The notes beneath the pieces were generated by a model. It was not told where the DNA came from, did no database searches, and saw only the letters and a program-made list of their open reading frames with translations. Shown here piece by piece: positions 9,862 to 17,169 of a stretch of DNA of 64,000 nucleotides (position 1 is its first letter; every line of letters starts with the position of its first letter). The DNA comes from Immundisolibacter sp049322795 (lineage in GTDB: Bacteria; Pseudomonadota; Gammaproteobacteria; Immundisolibacterales; Immundisolibacteraceae), in contig JBMOQH010000011.1 of the NCBI GenBank assembly GCA_049322795.1, forward strand, positions 1 to 64,000, written 5' to 3'. The position numbers and the translations under genes are program-made.

Positions 9862-10032
9862 ATGCAGTTGACAATCACATCGGTCGACTACGCTCCCGAG
9901 GAGCTCTACGAACAGGTCCCGTTTGTCGTCAACTTGCTTCGTCAACTTCCGGGGGATGACCGGCCAAACTACTGGCTTGGCGTCTTAGCCCGGGTAGGTT
10001 GGGCTGACGCAGGAAGCCCAACATCAAGATGA
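9862..10032 (+). pseudogene. Integron cassette 2 ORF, apparently truncated
   Basis: A 56-residue ORF beginning MQLTITSVDY 8 nt after the attC core, where a second cassette gene should start. The first 45 residues look like ordinary coding sequence (ELYEQVPFVVNLL, DDRPNYWLG). The frame then runs into a REP-like hairpin at 9994-10022 and stops. No attC follows before the IS110 element, so the 3' part of the cassette has probably been lost. Similar N-termini occur in cassette proteins of unknown function, but I cannot name one reliably. Confidence 0.55.
9994..10023 (+). repeat. REP-like hairpin with GTAG head
   Basis: The tetranucleotide GTAG is followed by an 8-bp perfect inverted repeat (GTTGGGCT at 9998-10005, AGCCCAAC at 10015-10022). 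A GTAG head plus GC-rich hairpin is the layout of REP sequences mobilised by RAYT transposases. It differs in sequence from the two REPs around the local RAYT gene and sits in the damaged end of cassette 2. Confidence 0.6.
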
Positions 10033-10064
10033 CGCGAGAAAGCCGTGAGCCCGCGTAGATACTG

Positions 10065-11033
10065 TTATCCGGCCACCGAATGCAAGCTGGGGTCGAACGG
10101 CCGTCCGGAGCGCAGCACGCCGTAGGCGACGCACAGCAGCTTTCGCATCATGGCGCCCAGGATCAGCATCGGCGGCTTGCCGGCGGCGGTGAGGCGCTGC
10201 TTGAGCGCCCGCCCCCAGGCGGTGCGCGTGGTGGCCACCATGGCCGGCATGTACAGCGCCTTGCGCAAGCGCGCGTGCCCGACCTTCGACAGCCGCGGCT
10301 TGCCGCGCACGCTCGACCCGGATTGGTGCTGGCGCGGGTCGAGCCCGGCGTAGGCCACCGCCTGTTTGGCACTCGCAAAGCGCAGCGGGCCGCCGTAGTA
10401 GGCCAGCAGTGACGCGACCGTGCGCTCCCCCAGCCCCGGAATGCTGACCAGCAGCTCGCCCTGACCGCGCAGACCCGGGTCGTCGTCGATCGTTTGGCGG
10501 ATTGCGGCGTCAATCTCCTTGATGGCCTGGTCGAGGTGGGCCAGGTGGGCGTCGATCCCGGCGCGCACCGCCGCGTCGGCGACCGGCAGGCGGTTGCGCT
10601 CCTGCGTGCGCATCCCATCGAGCGCCTCGCGGCGGGCGACCAGCGCGCGCAGGGTCCGCACCGACGCCGGCGGCGCCTGCCACGGCGGCGGGCACTGGGC
10701 GGCGCAGAAGTCCGCAATCAGGCGCGCATCGACGCGGTCGGTCTTGCTGCGCACGAGTCCGGCGCCCCCGAAGGCCTTGACCTGCGCCGGGTTGACCACA
10801 CTGACCGTGTGCCCGGCATCGGCCAGATACTCGGCGACCGCCTCCCAGTAGGTGCCGGTGGCCTCCAGGCAGGCATGGACCGTACCGACCCCAAGCGAGG
10901 CCAACCACTCCCGCAACCCACTGAAACCGGCCGGGCTGTTCTCGACCACCTTTTGGCGCCACTTGCCGTCCGGCCGGCGCAGGGCGAGGTCGAGCTTGGC
11001 CTTGGACACATCGATTCCGAGGATATGAGACAT
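10065..11033 (-). CDS. IS110-family transposase (DEDD/serine recombinase)
   Basis: A 322-residue transposase. The N-terminal RuvC-like DEDD domain shows GIDVSKAKLDLAL, EATGTYW and KTDRVDARLIADF. The C-terminal Transposase_20 domain has SIPGLGERTVASLLAYYG and AGLDPRQHQSGSS, which carries the candidate catalytic serine, followed by GHARLRKALYM. The ATG at 11031-11033 has AAGGAGG 5 nt upstream. Length and motifs indicate an intact, possibly active gene. Such proteins use an RNA encoded at the element end to choose donor and target sites. Confidence 0.93.
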   Translation of the reverse strand: MSHILGIDVSKAKLDLALRRPDGKWRQKVVENSPAGFSGLREWLASLGVGTVHACLEATGTYWEAVAEYLADAGHTVSVVNPAQVKAFGGAGLVRSKTDRVDARLIADFCAAQCPPPWQAPPASVRTLRALVARREALDGMRTQERNRLPVADAAVRAGIDAHLAHLDQAIKEIDAAIRQTIDDDPGLRGQGELLVSIPGLGERTVASLLAYYGGPLRFASAKQAVAYAGLDPRQHQSGSSVRGKPRLSKVGHARLRKALYMPAMVATTRTAWGRALKQRLTAAGKPPMLILGAMMRKLLCVAYGVLRSGRPFDPSLHSVAG

Positions 11034-11240
11034 ACAACACCTCCTTGTCCACTCCACGCCCATCGACCTTGTGCATGCGGGCTGCCGGCCAAGGCCGGAC
11101 CCCAGAGACTGTCCGATGTCGAGCGGGGAGATACAGCGCAAGGCCGGCGCAACATCTACGCTGCGGGCTCAAGACCCCAGGATGCGAACGGCGTCCGGCC
11201 TTGCAAACACTCTACCCGTCGGTTGACGGGTTAATACAAG
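11034..11240 (-). ncRNA. Candidate bridge RNA region of the IS110 element
   Basis: The 207 bp upstream of the transposase contain no ORF but several stem-forming repeats. Examples are an AACCCGTC / GACGGGT hairpin at 11213-11232 and a CCGGCC-TT-GGCCGG type stem at about 11083-11098. In IS110-group elements this non-coding left end is transcribed as the bridge RNA with target- and donor-binding loops. The RNA is predicted from position and family only; exact ends and loops are not determined. Confidence 0.5.
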
Positions 11241-11265
11241 GATGCGGTGAGGAACGAACCGCATC
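11241..11265 (-). repeat. REP hairpin 1 (RAYT-associated)
   Basis: A perfect 8-bp inverted repeat (GATGCGGT / ACCGCATC, 9-nt loop). On the minus strand it nearly matches REP 2 at 11851, and the two face each other across the RAYT gene. It adjoins the IS110 left end. Confidence 0.7.
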
Positions 11266-11282
11266 GGTCGAGGACACCGGAC

Positions 11283-11815
11283 TCATTCCCCCGCAGTTAT
11301 CCCGCCGGGCTCGCCGCCGCCCCAACCCACCGGATATGCACCGCGCGCAACGTGCCGTTGAAAACTGGAATGCGGCCAGCCGGCCACGCGTTGTACGTAA
11401 CCGTGTTTCACGGGGTTCCAGTGGATGTAATCCACGTGACGCGCGTAGTCCCCTTCGTCACGCAGGCAGTGCTCCCAAAAGCGCCGTTGCCAAATCCCGC
11501 GCTCACCCCGCTTGATCCGGCTGGCCGACCGCCGCTCGCCCCGTTCCACGCCGCGCGAGAAATGCGCCTTGATCAAACCCCAGCGCGTCGAGTAGTCGAC
11601 GTCCCCGTCCGGCAACGACCACACGCAGTGCAGGTGATCCGGCAGCACCACCACCGCGTCCATGTGGAAGGGATGCCGCTGCCGCACCGCGCGAAACGCC
11701 GCTCCCAACGCATCAATCCGCTCCACCAGCAAACCCTTTCCCGGCCGCTCGGCCAGCCCCACCGTGAAGAACCAGGTCGCCCCCCCGGGACACGGGCGCG
11801 CCGATAGTCAGTCAC
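11283..11815 (-). pseudogene. REP-associated tyrosine transposase (RAYT), frameshifted
   Basis: A Y1/HUH transposase of the TnpA-REP family. The C-terminal frame (11283-11762) holds the HUH-like metal motif LPDHLHCVW, FWEHCLRDEGDYARHVDYIHWNPV with the catalytic tyrosine region, and the usual end. The expected N-terminus (MTDYRRARVPGG) is encoded in another frame from a GTG at 11813-11815. The two join if one G is added to the 7-G run at 11780-11786. So this is either a homopolymer error or a real inactivating deletion. Inverted REP hairpins flank the gene, as expected for a REPtron, where the protein mobilises REPs. Confidence 0.85.
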
Positions 11816-11850
11816 GGGCCTTGCTTGGCGTCATCCTTCGCGCCTCGATC

Positions 11851-11880
11851 GATGCGGTTCGTCCCTCACCGCACCCTACG
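11851..11880 (+). repeat. REP hairpin 2 (RAYT-associated)
   Basis: GATGCGGTTCGTCCCTCACC followed by GCACCCTACG. The stem GTGCGG/CCGCAC type pairing and the terminal CTAC (GTAG on the other strand) match REP architecture. It is the inverted counterpart of REP 1 and lies 36 bp outside the RAYT start. The rest of 11881-12023 holds nothing recognisable. Confidence 0.7.
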
Positions 11881-12023
11881 TGGGCCGTGCCGAAGGGCGA
11901 CGGGCGCACGCCCAGGCAGGCCGCCGACCCGCGGGCCAGCCCGCTGGCAACGATCAGGCTTCGTGGTTTCCGCGGCGGCCCCGGATAGACCGAACGGCGT
12001 GAGAAGCGGAGGGCAGCGCCCGG

Positions 12024-12635
12024 TCAGCGTTTTTGCATTTCATCGCCGATGCGCAGCTCGTCGATGAATTGCGCGAGTGCCTCCAACCGCAGCGTGGGGT
12101 TGGTGACTTCGAGCAGCCATTGGCGGCGGGCGGGCGGCAGGGGCAGCAGTTCTGCCAGGCGAAAGCCCACCCAGGAGGCGTCCATCAATTCCTCGGCGCG
12201 GCCGAAGTCGGGGTCGTATTCCTCCATCGCCTGCCGCAGCAGTTTGACCAGCGGGCGGTGGCGCTCTGCGACGCCGGTGACGGGCTCGGCTTCCAGGCGC
12301 AGAGCCTCGCCCAGGATCAGCTGATCGGCCCGCACGCGGCTGGTCACCACCTGCAGGCGCTGTTCGCCGCGCACGGTGATGTGCAGCATGCCGGCGGCGT
12401 CCTGGTCGTGGTCTTCGATCTGCGCCAGCGTGCCGACAGGGTGAAAGCGCGCCGCCTGGCCGGTTTCGCGACCCTCGCTGATCAGGCACACGGCAAAGCC
12501 GCGCTGCTCGCGCAGGCAGTCGCGCACCATGGCCAGGTACCGCGGCTCGAAGATGCGCAGCGGCAGTAGGCCGTCCGGGTACAGCACGCTGCCGAGCGGG
12601 AACACCGGCAGGGTGAAGGTTTGCAGTTCCGGCAT
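12024..12635 (-). CDS. LON substrate-binding domain protein
   Basis: A 203-residue protein consisting of the Lon N-terminal domain alone (PF02190): TLPVFPLGSVLYPDG and PLRIFEPRYLAMV at residues 8-35, then GTLAQIEDH and helical C-terminal segments. There is no AAA+ or protease domain, so it is not a protease. Stand-alone LON-domain proteins are common in proteobacteria and usually annotated as peptidase S16 or Lon-like; their role is not settled. It starts 2 nt before the mpl stop region on the same strand and probably belongs to that operon as the last gene. Confidence 0.85.
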   Translation of the reverse strand: MPELQTFTLPVFPLGSVLYPDGLLPLRIFEPRYLAMVRDCLREQRGFAVCLISEGRETGQAARFHPVGTLAQIEDHDQDAAGMLHITVRGEQRLQVVTSRVRADQLILGEALRLEAEPVTGVAERHRPLVKLLRQAMEEYDPDFGRAEELMDASWVGFRLAELLPLPPARRQWLLEVTNPTLRLEALAQFIDELRIGDEMQKR

Positions 12636-12636
12636 G

Positions 12637-14004
12637 TCAGTCTCCTGCGGCCCGTAACCGTTTCAGGCCGGCGGCGAGTTTTGCATGCACGCCGCCGAAG
12701 GCGCCATTGCTCATGAGAAGGATGTGGTCGCCCGGCCGCGCGGCCGCGACCAGCGTATCCACCAGTGCCTCGGCGTCGCTGAAAAAGCCGCCGCTGCGGG
12801 GCAGATCGCGCAGCACGTCGTCCGCGTCCCAGGCGAGCGGCTGGGCGCAGTGCAGCAGCGCGAGATCGGCATCGGCCAGCGCGGAAGCGAGTCCGGCGCG
12901 GTGCGCGCCGGCGCGCATGGAGTTCGAGCGCAGGTCGACCACCGCCAGGATGCGCGCCGTGCCGACCCGCCCGCGCAGCGCCGCCAGCGTGACGGCGATC
13001 GCCGTCGGGTGGTGGGCGAAGTCGTCGTACACGGTGACGCCGCCGACCTCGGCGATCACTTCGAGCCGCCGGCGCACGTTCCGAAAACTGCCGAGCGCGG
13101 CGAGGCTTTGTGCCGGGCTGACGCCCACCTCGGCCGCGGCCGCCATCGCCGCGAGCGCGTTGTGCAGGTTGTGCACGCCGGCCAGCGCCCATTCGCCGAT
13201 GCCGATGCGCTCGCCCCCGACGCTGAGCTCGAAGCGGCTCGCGTCCGGCGTCAGCGGCGTGGCCTGCCACTGCCCGCCGGGGCCAAAGCCGGTCACGGGC
13301 GTCCAGCAGCCGCGCTGCAGCACGCGGGCGAGGTTGGCGTCGGCCGCGTTCACGACGAGCCGTCCGTTGCCCGGCACCGTGCGGACAAGCTGGTGGAACT
13401 GCCATTCGATGGCGGCGAGATCCGGGTAGATGTCGGCGTGGTCGAATTCCAGATTGTTCAGGATCGCCGTGCGCGGGCGGTAGTGCAGGAATTTCGCCCG
13501 CTTGTCGAAGAAGGCCGTGTCGTACTCGTCGGCCTCGACCACGAACGGTCCCGTGCCGAGCCGCGCCGAGACGCCGAAGTTCTGCGGCACGCCGCCGATC
13601 AGAAAACCCGGTTCGAGTCCCGCGTGTTCCAGGATCCACGCCAGCAGCGACGAGGTGGTGGTCTTGCCGTGGGTGCCGGCCACCGCCAGCACGTGGCGCC
13701 CGCGCAGGACCTGCTCGCCGAGCCACTGCGGGCCGCTGGTGTAGGGCAGGTCCTTGGCGAGGATGTACTCGACAAGCGGATTGCCGCGGGACAGCGCGTT
13801 GCCGATGACGCACAGGTCCGGCGGGTTTGCCAGTTGCGCCGGGTCGTAGCCTTCGTGCCAGGCGATGCCGGTCTGGTCGAGCTGCTCGCGCATGGGCGAA
13901 TAGACGCCGGTATCGCAGCCGCTGACGGTGTGACCGAGCGCGCGGGCGAGCTGCGCCAGACCACCCATGAAGGTGCCGCCGATTCCCAGGATGTGCACGT
14001 GCAT
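12637..14004 (-). CDS. mpl: UDP-N-acetylmuramate:L-Ala-gamma-D-Glu-meso-DAP ligase
   Basis: A 455-residue Mur-ligase-family enzyme of peptidoglycan recycling that attaches recovered tripeptide to UDP-MurNAc. The start MHVHILGIGGTFMGG and ATP loop AGTHGKTTT (about 109-117) are typical, with downstream EADEYDTAFFDKR, NNLEFDHADIY and DDFAHHPTA, which distinguish Mpl from MurC. Length is normal for Mpl. The ATG (14002-14004) shares one base with the stop of the upstream membrane-protein gene, so the two are co-translated. It is housekeeping in many proteobacteria. Confidence 0.96.
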   Translation of the reverse strand: MHVHILGIGGTFMGGLAQLARALGHTVSGCDTGVYSPMREQLDQTGIAWHEGYDPAQLANPPDLCVIGNALSRGNPLVEYILAKDLPYTSGPQWLGEQVLRGRHVLAVAGTHGKTTTSSLLAWILEHAGLEPGFLIGGVPQNFGVSARLGTGPFVVEADEYDTAFFDKRAKFLHYRPRTAILNNLEFDHADIYPDLAAIEWQFHQLVRTVPGNGRLVVNAADANLARVLQRGCWTPVTGFGPGGQWQATPLTPDASRFELSVGGERIGIGEWALAGVHNLHNALAAMAAAAEVGVSPAQSLAALGSFRNVRRRLEVIAEVGGVTVYDDFAHHPTAIAVTLAALRGRVGTARILAVVDLRSNSMRAGAHRAGLASALADADLALLHCAQPLAWDADDVLRDLPRSGGFFSDAEALVDTLVAAARPGDHILLMSNGAFGGVHAKLAAGLKRLRAAGD

Positions 14005-14507
14005 CAAAGCAGCCCGAACAAGGAGCCAAGGCCGTAGTAGGCCGCCAGGAAGAAACCGATGTTGACCAGCACGCTGGCCGGCACGGGGATTTCCAGCGCC
14101 TGCCGCAGGATGTGCACCGACACGGCGAAGCTCCAGCCGAGCAGCAGCAGGATGAGCAGACCGAGGCCGTTTTCCGGTGTCGCCAGCGCCGTCAGTGGCA
14201 GCGACAGGACGTTGAAGGCGACGCCAGTCAGGGCGAGCGCGGTCAGCGTCTGCACATAGCGGGCCTGCTGTCGGCGCACCGCCAGCGCGGCGTAGACCAG
14301 CGCTGCGAGCAGCATCGCTTCGGCCGGGCCGTACAGCATCGCCCGATCCGCGGGGATGACGAAGCTGGCGAGCGCGCTGCCCAGCAGCGCATACGGCAGC
14401 AGCGACAGCAGCAGGAAAGTAGGTGAATACGGGACGTCCTGCGGGCCACGGCGCAGGCGCAGCAGCCCGCCCACCAGCGCGAGCAGCGCCCGCCAGGGCG
14501 TGCTCAC
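14004..14507 (-). CDS. Membrane protein of unknown function
   Basis: A 167-residue hydrophobic protein with four or five predicted membrane helices (for example LLSLLPYALLGSALAS, AMLLAALVYAALAV, LGLLILLLLGWSFAV). The GTG start (14505-14507) overlaps the preceding gene's stop by 4 nt, and its own stop overlaps mpl by 1 nt. I recognise no catalytic motif. Its overall look resembles small Yip1-like integral proteins, but that is only a resemblance. Tight coupling with mpl is the best clue to an envelope role. Confidence 0.7.
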   Translation of the reverse strand: MSTPWRALLALVGGLLRLRRGPQDVPYSPTFLLLSLLPYALLGSALASFVIPADRAMLYGPAEAMLLAALVYAALAVRRQQARYVQTLTALALTGVAFNVLSLPLTALATPENGLGLLILLLLGWSFAVSVHILRQALEIPVPASVLVNIGFFLAAYYGLGSLFGLL

Positions 14508-14950
14508 TGTCCGCCGCAGCGCTTGCCGATGGCTTGCTCCAGCTCGCGCTGCTTTTCCAGCCGCTGCTCGCCCGTGTACCAGTTGCCTTGCTCGTCGCGG
14601 ACGCGCTGCGCGGCGCGCATGGAATCGAGCTGCCGGCGCGCCGCGGCGCACTCCTGCGCGGTCTGCTTGCGCTCGGCGTCGGCTTTTGCCCGCTCCTCCC
14701 TGGCCTTGGCGCGATCCTCGGCGGCGGCTTCCTGCTGCGCGCGAATGGCGTCGAGTCTGGCTTTTGCCTCATCCGCCGACAGACCGCTGGGCGGCGGTGG
14801 TTCGACGATTTTCTCGGCGCCTTCGGCGGGGGGGCGATCACCGTAATGCGTGCGGCCCTGGGCGTCGGTCCAACGGTAAACGTCGGCCTGGACGCTCGCG
14901 GTCAACAGAAGCGCGGCCAGCGCCAGAAGTTTGCCGAGGGTACTGTTCAC
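14504..14950 (-). CDS. DUF4124 periplasmic protein
   Basis: A 148-residue secreted protein. A signal peptide (LLALAALLLTASVQA) precedes the DUF4124 signature ADVYRWTDAQGRTHYGDRPP (about 22-42). A long charged coiled-coil follows (about 58-130, rich in Ala, Lys, Glu and Arg). The GTG start (14948-14950) overlaps the upstream stop as GTGA. DUF4124 proteins are widespread periplasmic proteins of gammaproteobacteria without an agreed function. The neighbour at 16402 begins with a similar motif. Confidence 0.85.
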   Translation of the reverse strand: MNSTLGKLLALAALLLTASVQADVYRWTDAQGRTHYGDRPPAEGAEKIVEPPPPSGLSADEAKARLDAIRAQQEAAAEDRAKAREERAKADAERKQTAQECAAARRQLDSMRAAQRVRDEQGNWYTGEQRLEKQRELEQAIGKRCGGQ

Positions 14951-15783
14951 GGAAGGAGATCCACCTTGATGACGACACGCCGTTCGCTGCGGCCACTGCG
15001 GGCGGTAGACGCTAGCACGCCGGGCCGGCTCTCGCCGGAGGACGCGACCTCGCCGCCAAGTTCCAGCCACTGGCCGAGCGGGCCCCGCAACTGCGTCTGC
15101 GCCGCCTGGAAGACGGTGACGTCGTCGGCCGCCAGTTGCTGCGCCTGCGGGGCGATGTCGAGCGTCACGCCGTCCGCGTCGAGCCGCGCCAGGACGTCGA
15201 AGCCGGTGCTTATCTCGCGGTATTCGGTGCATGGCTGGCGCCCGCCGTAGCGATCCTCGCACAGGGCGTCGAAGGGCACGACCAGCCCGACGGCGATGTG
15301 CGCCGGGCGGCCTTCGAGCGCCACCACGGTCTGCTCGGTGCTGCCGCGCTGGCGGCCTTGCGGGTCGGCGCCGAACACGCCGATGCCGCGGTAGCGCAGC
15401 TCGGCGCCGCTGCCGGCGTCCGGCGGGCCGATCACCTGGGCGTGCCGGCCCGCCACTACGCCGCCGGTGCTCAGGCGGTCCTCGGTGGCCAGCAGCTGGC
15501 GCACCGCGATGCGCAGGCGGCGCGGGGCGCGGTCGAGCGTCTGCACCGTCGCGCGCAGTTGTTCCAGACGCGCCGGCTCGACGTTCAGGATCAGCGTGTA
15601 GCCGTCGCCGCTGACGCTCTCGTGCGGCGCGAGCAGCGGTTGCAGCACCGGCGCCAGTTCGGCGGCGGGGCGCTGCTGCAAGGGAATGGTGGTGATTTCG
15701 GGGCGGGCCTGCGCGGGCGACAGGGCGCAAGCGCACCACAGCCAGACAGCCGACGCACCCGCGATGGCCCGCCGCGCTGCCAT
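14947..15783 (-). CDS. Secretin short-domain (NolW-like) periplasmic protein
   Basis: A 278-residue exported protein. After a signal peptide (residues 1-26) comes EITTIPLQQRPAAELAPVLQPLL, then LILNVEPARLEQLRATVQTLDRAPRRL. This is the pattern of secretin N-domains (NolW/GspD N1-like), which form ring-building repeats. No secretin pore domain follows, so this is not an outer-membrane secretin. The ATG at 15781-15783 overlaps the upstream stop (TGATG). The function is unknown; a role in an envelope assembly is inferred from fold and operon only. Confidence 0.7.
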   Translation of the reverse strand: MAARRAIAGASAVWLWCACALSPAQARPEITTIPLQQRPAAELAPVLQPLLAPHESVSGDGYTLILNVEPARLEQLRATVQTLDRAPRRLRIAVRQLLATEDRLSTGGVVAGRHAQVIGPPDAGSGAELRYRGIGVFGADPQGRQRGSTEQTVVALEGRPAHIAVGLVVPFDALCEDRYGGRQPCTEYREISTGFDVLARLDADGVTLDIAPQAQQLAADDVTVFQAAQTQLRGPLGQWLELGGEVASSGESRPGVLASTARSGRSERRVVIKVDLLP

Positions 15784-16292
15784 CACAGGCTCAGCCGGCG
15801 CACGTCGGGGTCAGGTTCGCTGGCCAGCCACAGGGCGTCGAAGCGCTGGTTCAGTTCCTTCGTCCGCGGCGGGTCCAGCAGGCAGGCCTGTCCGGACAAT
15901 CGCTCGGCCTGGGGACGGTGCAGATAAGCGCGTTGGTCGACCGTCAGCCAGGCTTCGCTCAACTGCGCGTCACCGTCCGCCAGGCGGTGCACGGTGACTG
16001 CACTGGTCAGGCGCCGGGCGAGGTCCCACAGCGGCCGTCCAAGGTCATCCCGCGCGAGGTCCGGCGGCAACAGCATTTCCAGCCGCGCGCGTCGACCGCC
16101 GATCAACAGCGCCCGCAGGGCGGCCACAATGGGCTCGTCGCTCAGATAACGCAGGTCGGCCCGCTGCGGCAGCATGCGCACCCGACCGCTGGCGGCTTCC
16201 AGCAGGCGCAGCGCGGCGTCGCCAAACTCGGCCGCGCTGTGCAGCGGCCGCGTGGCGCGGGGATCGTCGTTTGGTGTTTCGGCGGAAGTCAC
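15783..16292 (-). CDS. Conserved hypothetical protein (DUF7931-like)
   Basis: A 169-residue soluble protein, first gene of the minus-strand operon that ends with the LON-domain gene. It looks like one phospholipase-D-like or DUF7931-type domain (AALRLLEAASGRVRM, then ALRALLIGGRRARLEMLL). No HKD catalytic motif is evident, so it is probably non-enzymatic or a binding module. The family name is tentative. It is divergent from the lytic transglycosylase gene at 16402. Confidence 0.55.
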   Translation of the reverse strand: MTSAETPNDDPRATRPLHSAAEFGDAALRLLEAASGRVRMLPQRADLRYLSDEPIVAALRALLIGGRRARLEMLLPPDLARDDLGRPLWDLARRLTSAVTVHRLADGDAQLSEAWLTVDQRAYLHRPQAERLSGQACLLDPPRTKELNQRFDALWLASEPDPDVRRLSL

Positions 16293-16401
16293 GGCGGCGG
16301 CTCAACTGTCTGTCCGATGCGGCCGATAGTAAGTCCTGAAACTTTATCGACGCGGCGCGGTTATGCTTGACTGCGGATACCCGGGGAGCTGTGAACGGTC
16401 C

Positions 16402-17034
16402 ATGCGGTGGCTGATTGTCTTTCTGGCACTGTCGGCTGGCCAGGCGCGGGCGGAGCTTTTCATCTACCGCACGCCGGGCGGCCACACGGTGTTCAGCGAT
16501 CGCGTGTTGACCAAGCCGGGTTACGCGCCGGCCAACTACGCCGCCCGTCGCGGCCCGCGCAAGTATGAAGGGCCGACCTTGATCACGCCCAGCCTGAGTG
16601 GCGGCCCGACGCTGATCGGACCCGGCCGGCAGTCGGTCGAGCGGCTCATCGAGCGCCTGGCTCCGCAATACGCCCTCGACCCGGCGCTGGTGAAGCAGGT
16701 GGTGGCTGCCGAGTCGGCTTTCGACAGCAACGCCCGCTCGCCGAAAAACGCGCAGGGCCTGATGCAGCTGATCCCGGCCACGGCGGCGCGCTTCGGGGTG
16801 AGCAACCCCTGGGATGCGGAACAGAACCTGCGCGGCGGCATGGCTTACCTGAGCTGGTTGCTGGGCCATTTTCGCGGCGACGTGCGCCTGGCCCTGGCCG
16901 GCTACAACGCCGGCGAGGGCGCCGTGATGCGCCATGGCGGCTTGCCGCCCTACGCGGAAACACGCAACTACGTCGCCGGCATCATCAGTCGCTACGGCAA
17001 GACCGAGCATCCGTACACGGTCGTGGCGCGGTAG
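16402..17034 (+). CDS. Lytic transglycosylase (SLT domain), exported
   Basis: A 210-residue murein hydrolase cleaving the MurNAc-GlcNAc bond. A signal peptide (about 1-17, ending AGQARA) is followed by a DUF4124-like strand (ELFIYRTPGGHTVFSDR) and the SLT domain (about 85-205). The catalytic Glu is in VVAAESAFDSNARS; GLMQLIPATAARFGV and LAGYNAGEGAV are the other family motifs. The ATG at 16402 was chosen because it starts the signal peptide; an upstream ATG at 16363 lacks it. It sits beside the mpl operon, so peptidoglycan turnover and recycling genes are neighbours. Confidence 0.92.
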   Translation: MRWLIVFLALSAGQARAELFIYRTPGGHTVFSDRVLTKPGYAPANYAARRGPRKYEGPTLITPSLSGGPTLIGPGRQSVERLIERLAPQYALDPALVKQVVAAESAFDSNARSPKNAQGLMQLIPATAARFGVSNPWDAEQNLRGGMAYLSWLLGHFRGDVRLALAGYNAGEGAVMRHGGLPPYAETRNYVAGIISRYGKTEHPYTVVAR

Positions 17035-17120
17035 GCAGGCGCCTCATTCGGTCGGTCCGGCGGTGCCGCGCGGGCTTTTGCGCTCGCGCACGTCTGGCTT
17101 CAAAATCATTGCCTTGTTTT

Positions 17121-17143
17121 GATGGCGTGCCTGGCACGCCATC
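17121..17143. terminator. Hairpin between transglycosylase and hydroxylase genes
   Basis: A perfect 10-bp stem (GATGGCGTGC / GCACGCCATC, 3-nt loop). It has no following T-tract on the plus strand, but the preceding TTTT would give an A-run only. It could be a terminator or an operator in front of the hydroxylase gene at 17170. Confidence 0.4.
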
Positions 17144-17169
17144 GTCAGCCCCGCGTCCGGAGAGACGAC

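Larger units (their letters stand above)
10040..11240 (-). mobile_element. IS110-family insertion sequence (approximate ends)
   Basis: One IS110-type transposase gene (10065-11033) with a short downstream end and about 200 bp of non-coding DNA upstream. This matches the IS110 subgroup, where the long left end encodes the bridge RNA that guides recombination. IS110 elements lack terminal inverted repeats, so the ends are estimates. The element lies between the truncated integron cassette and a REP hairpin at 11241-11265. Confidence 0.75.

Noticed and set aside
17121..17143. Hairpin as a strong Rho-independent terminator
   Set aside because: No T-run follows the stem on the plus strand. Retained only as a weak terminator or possible operator.
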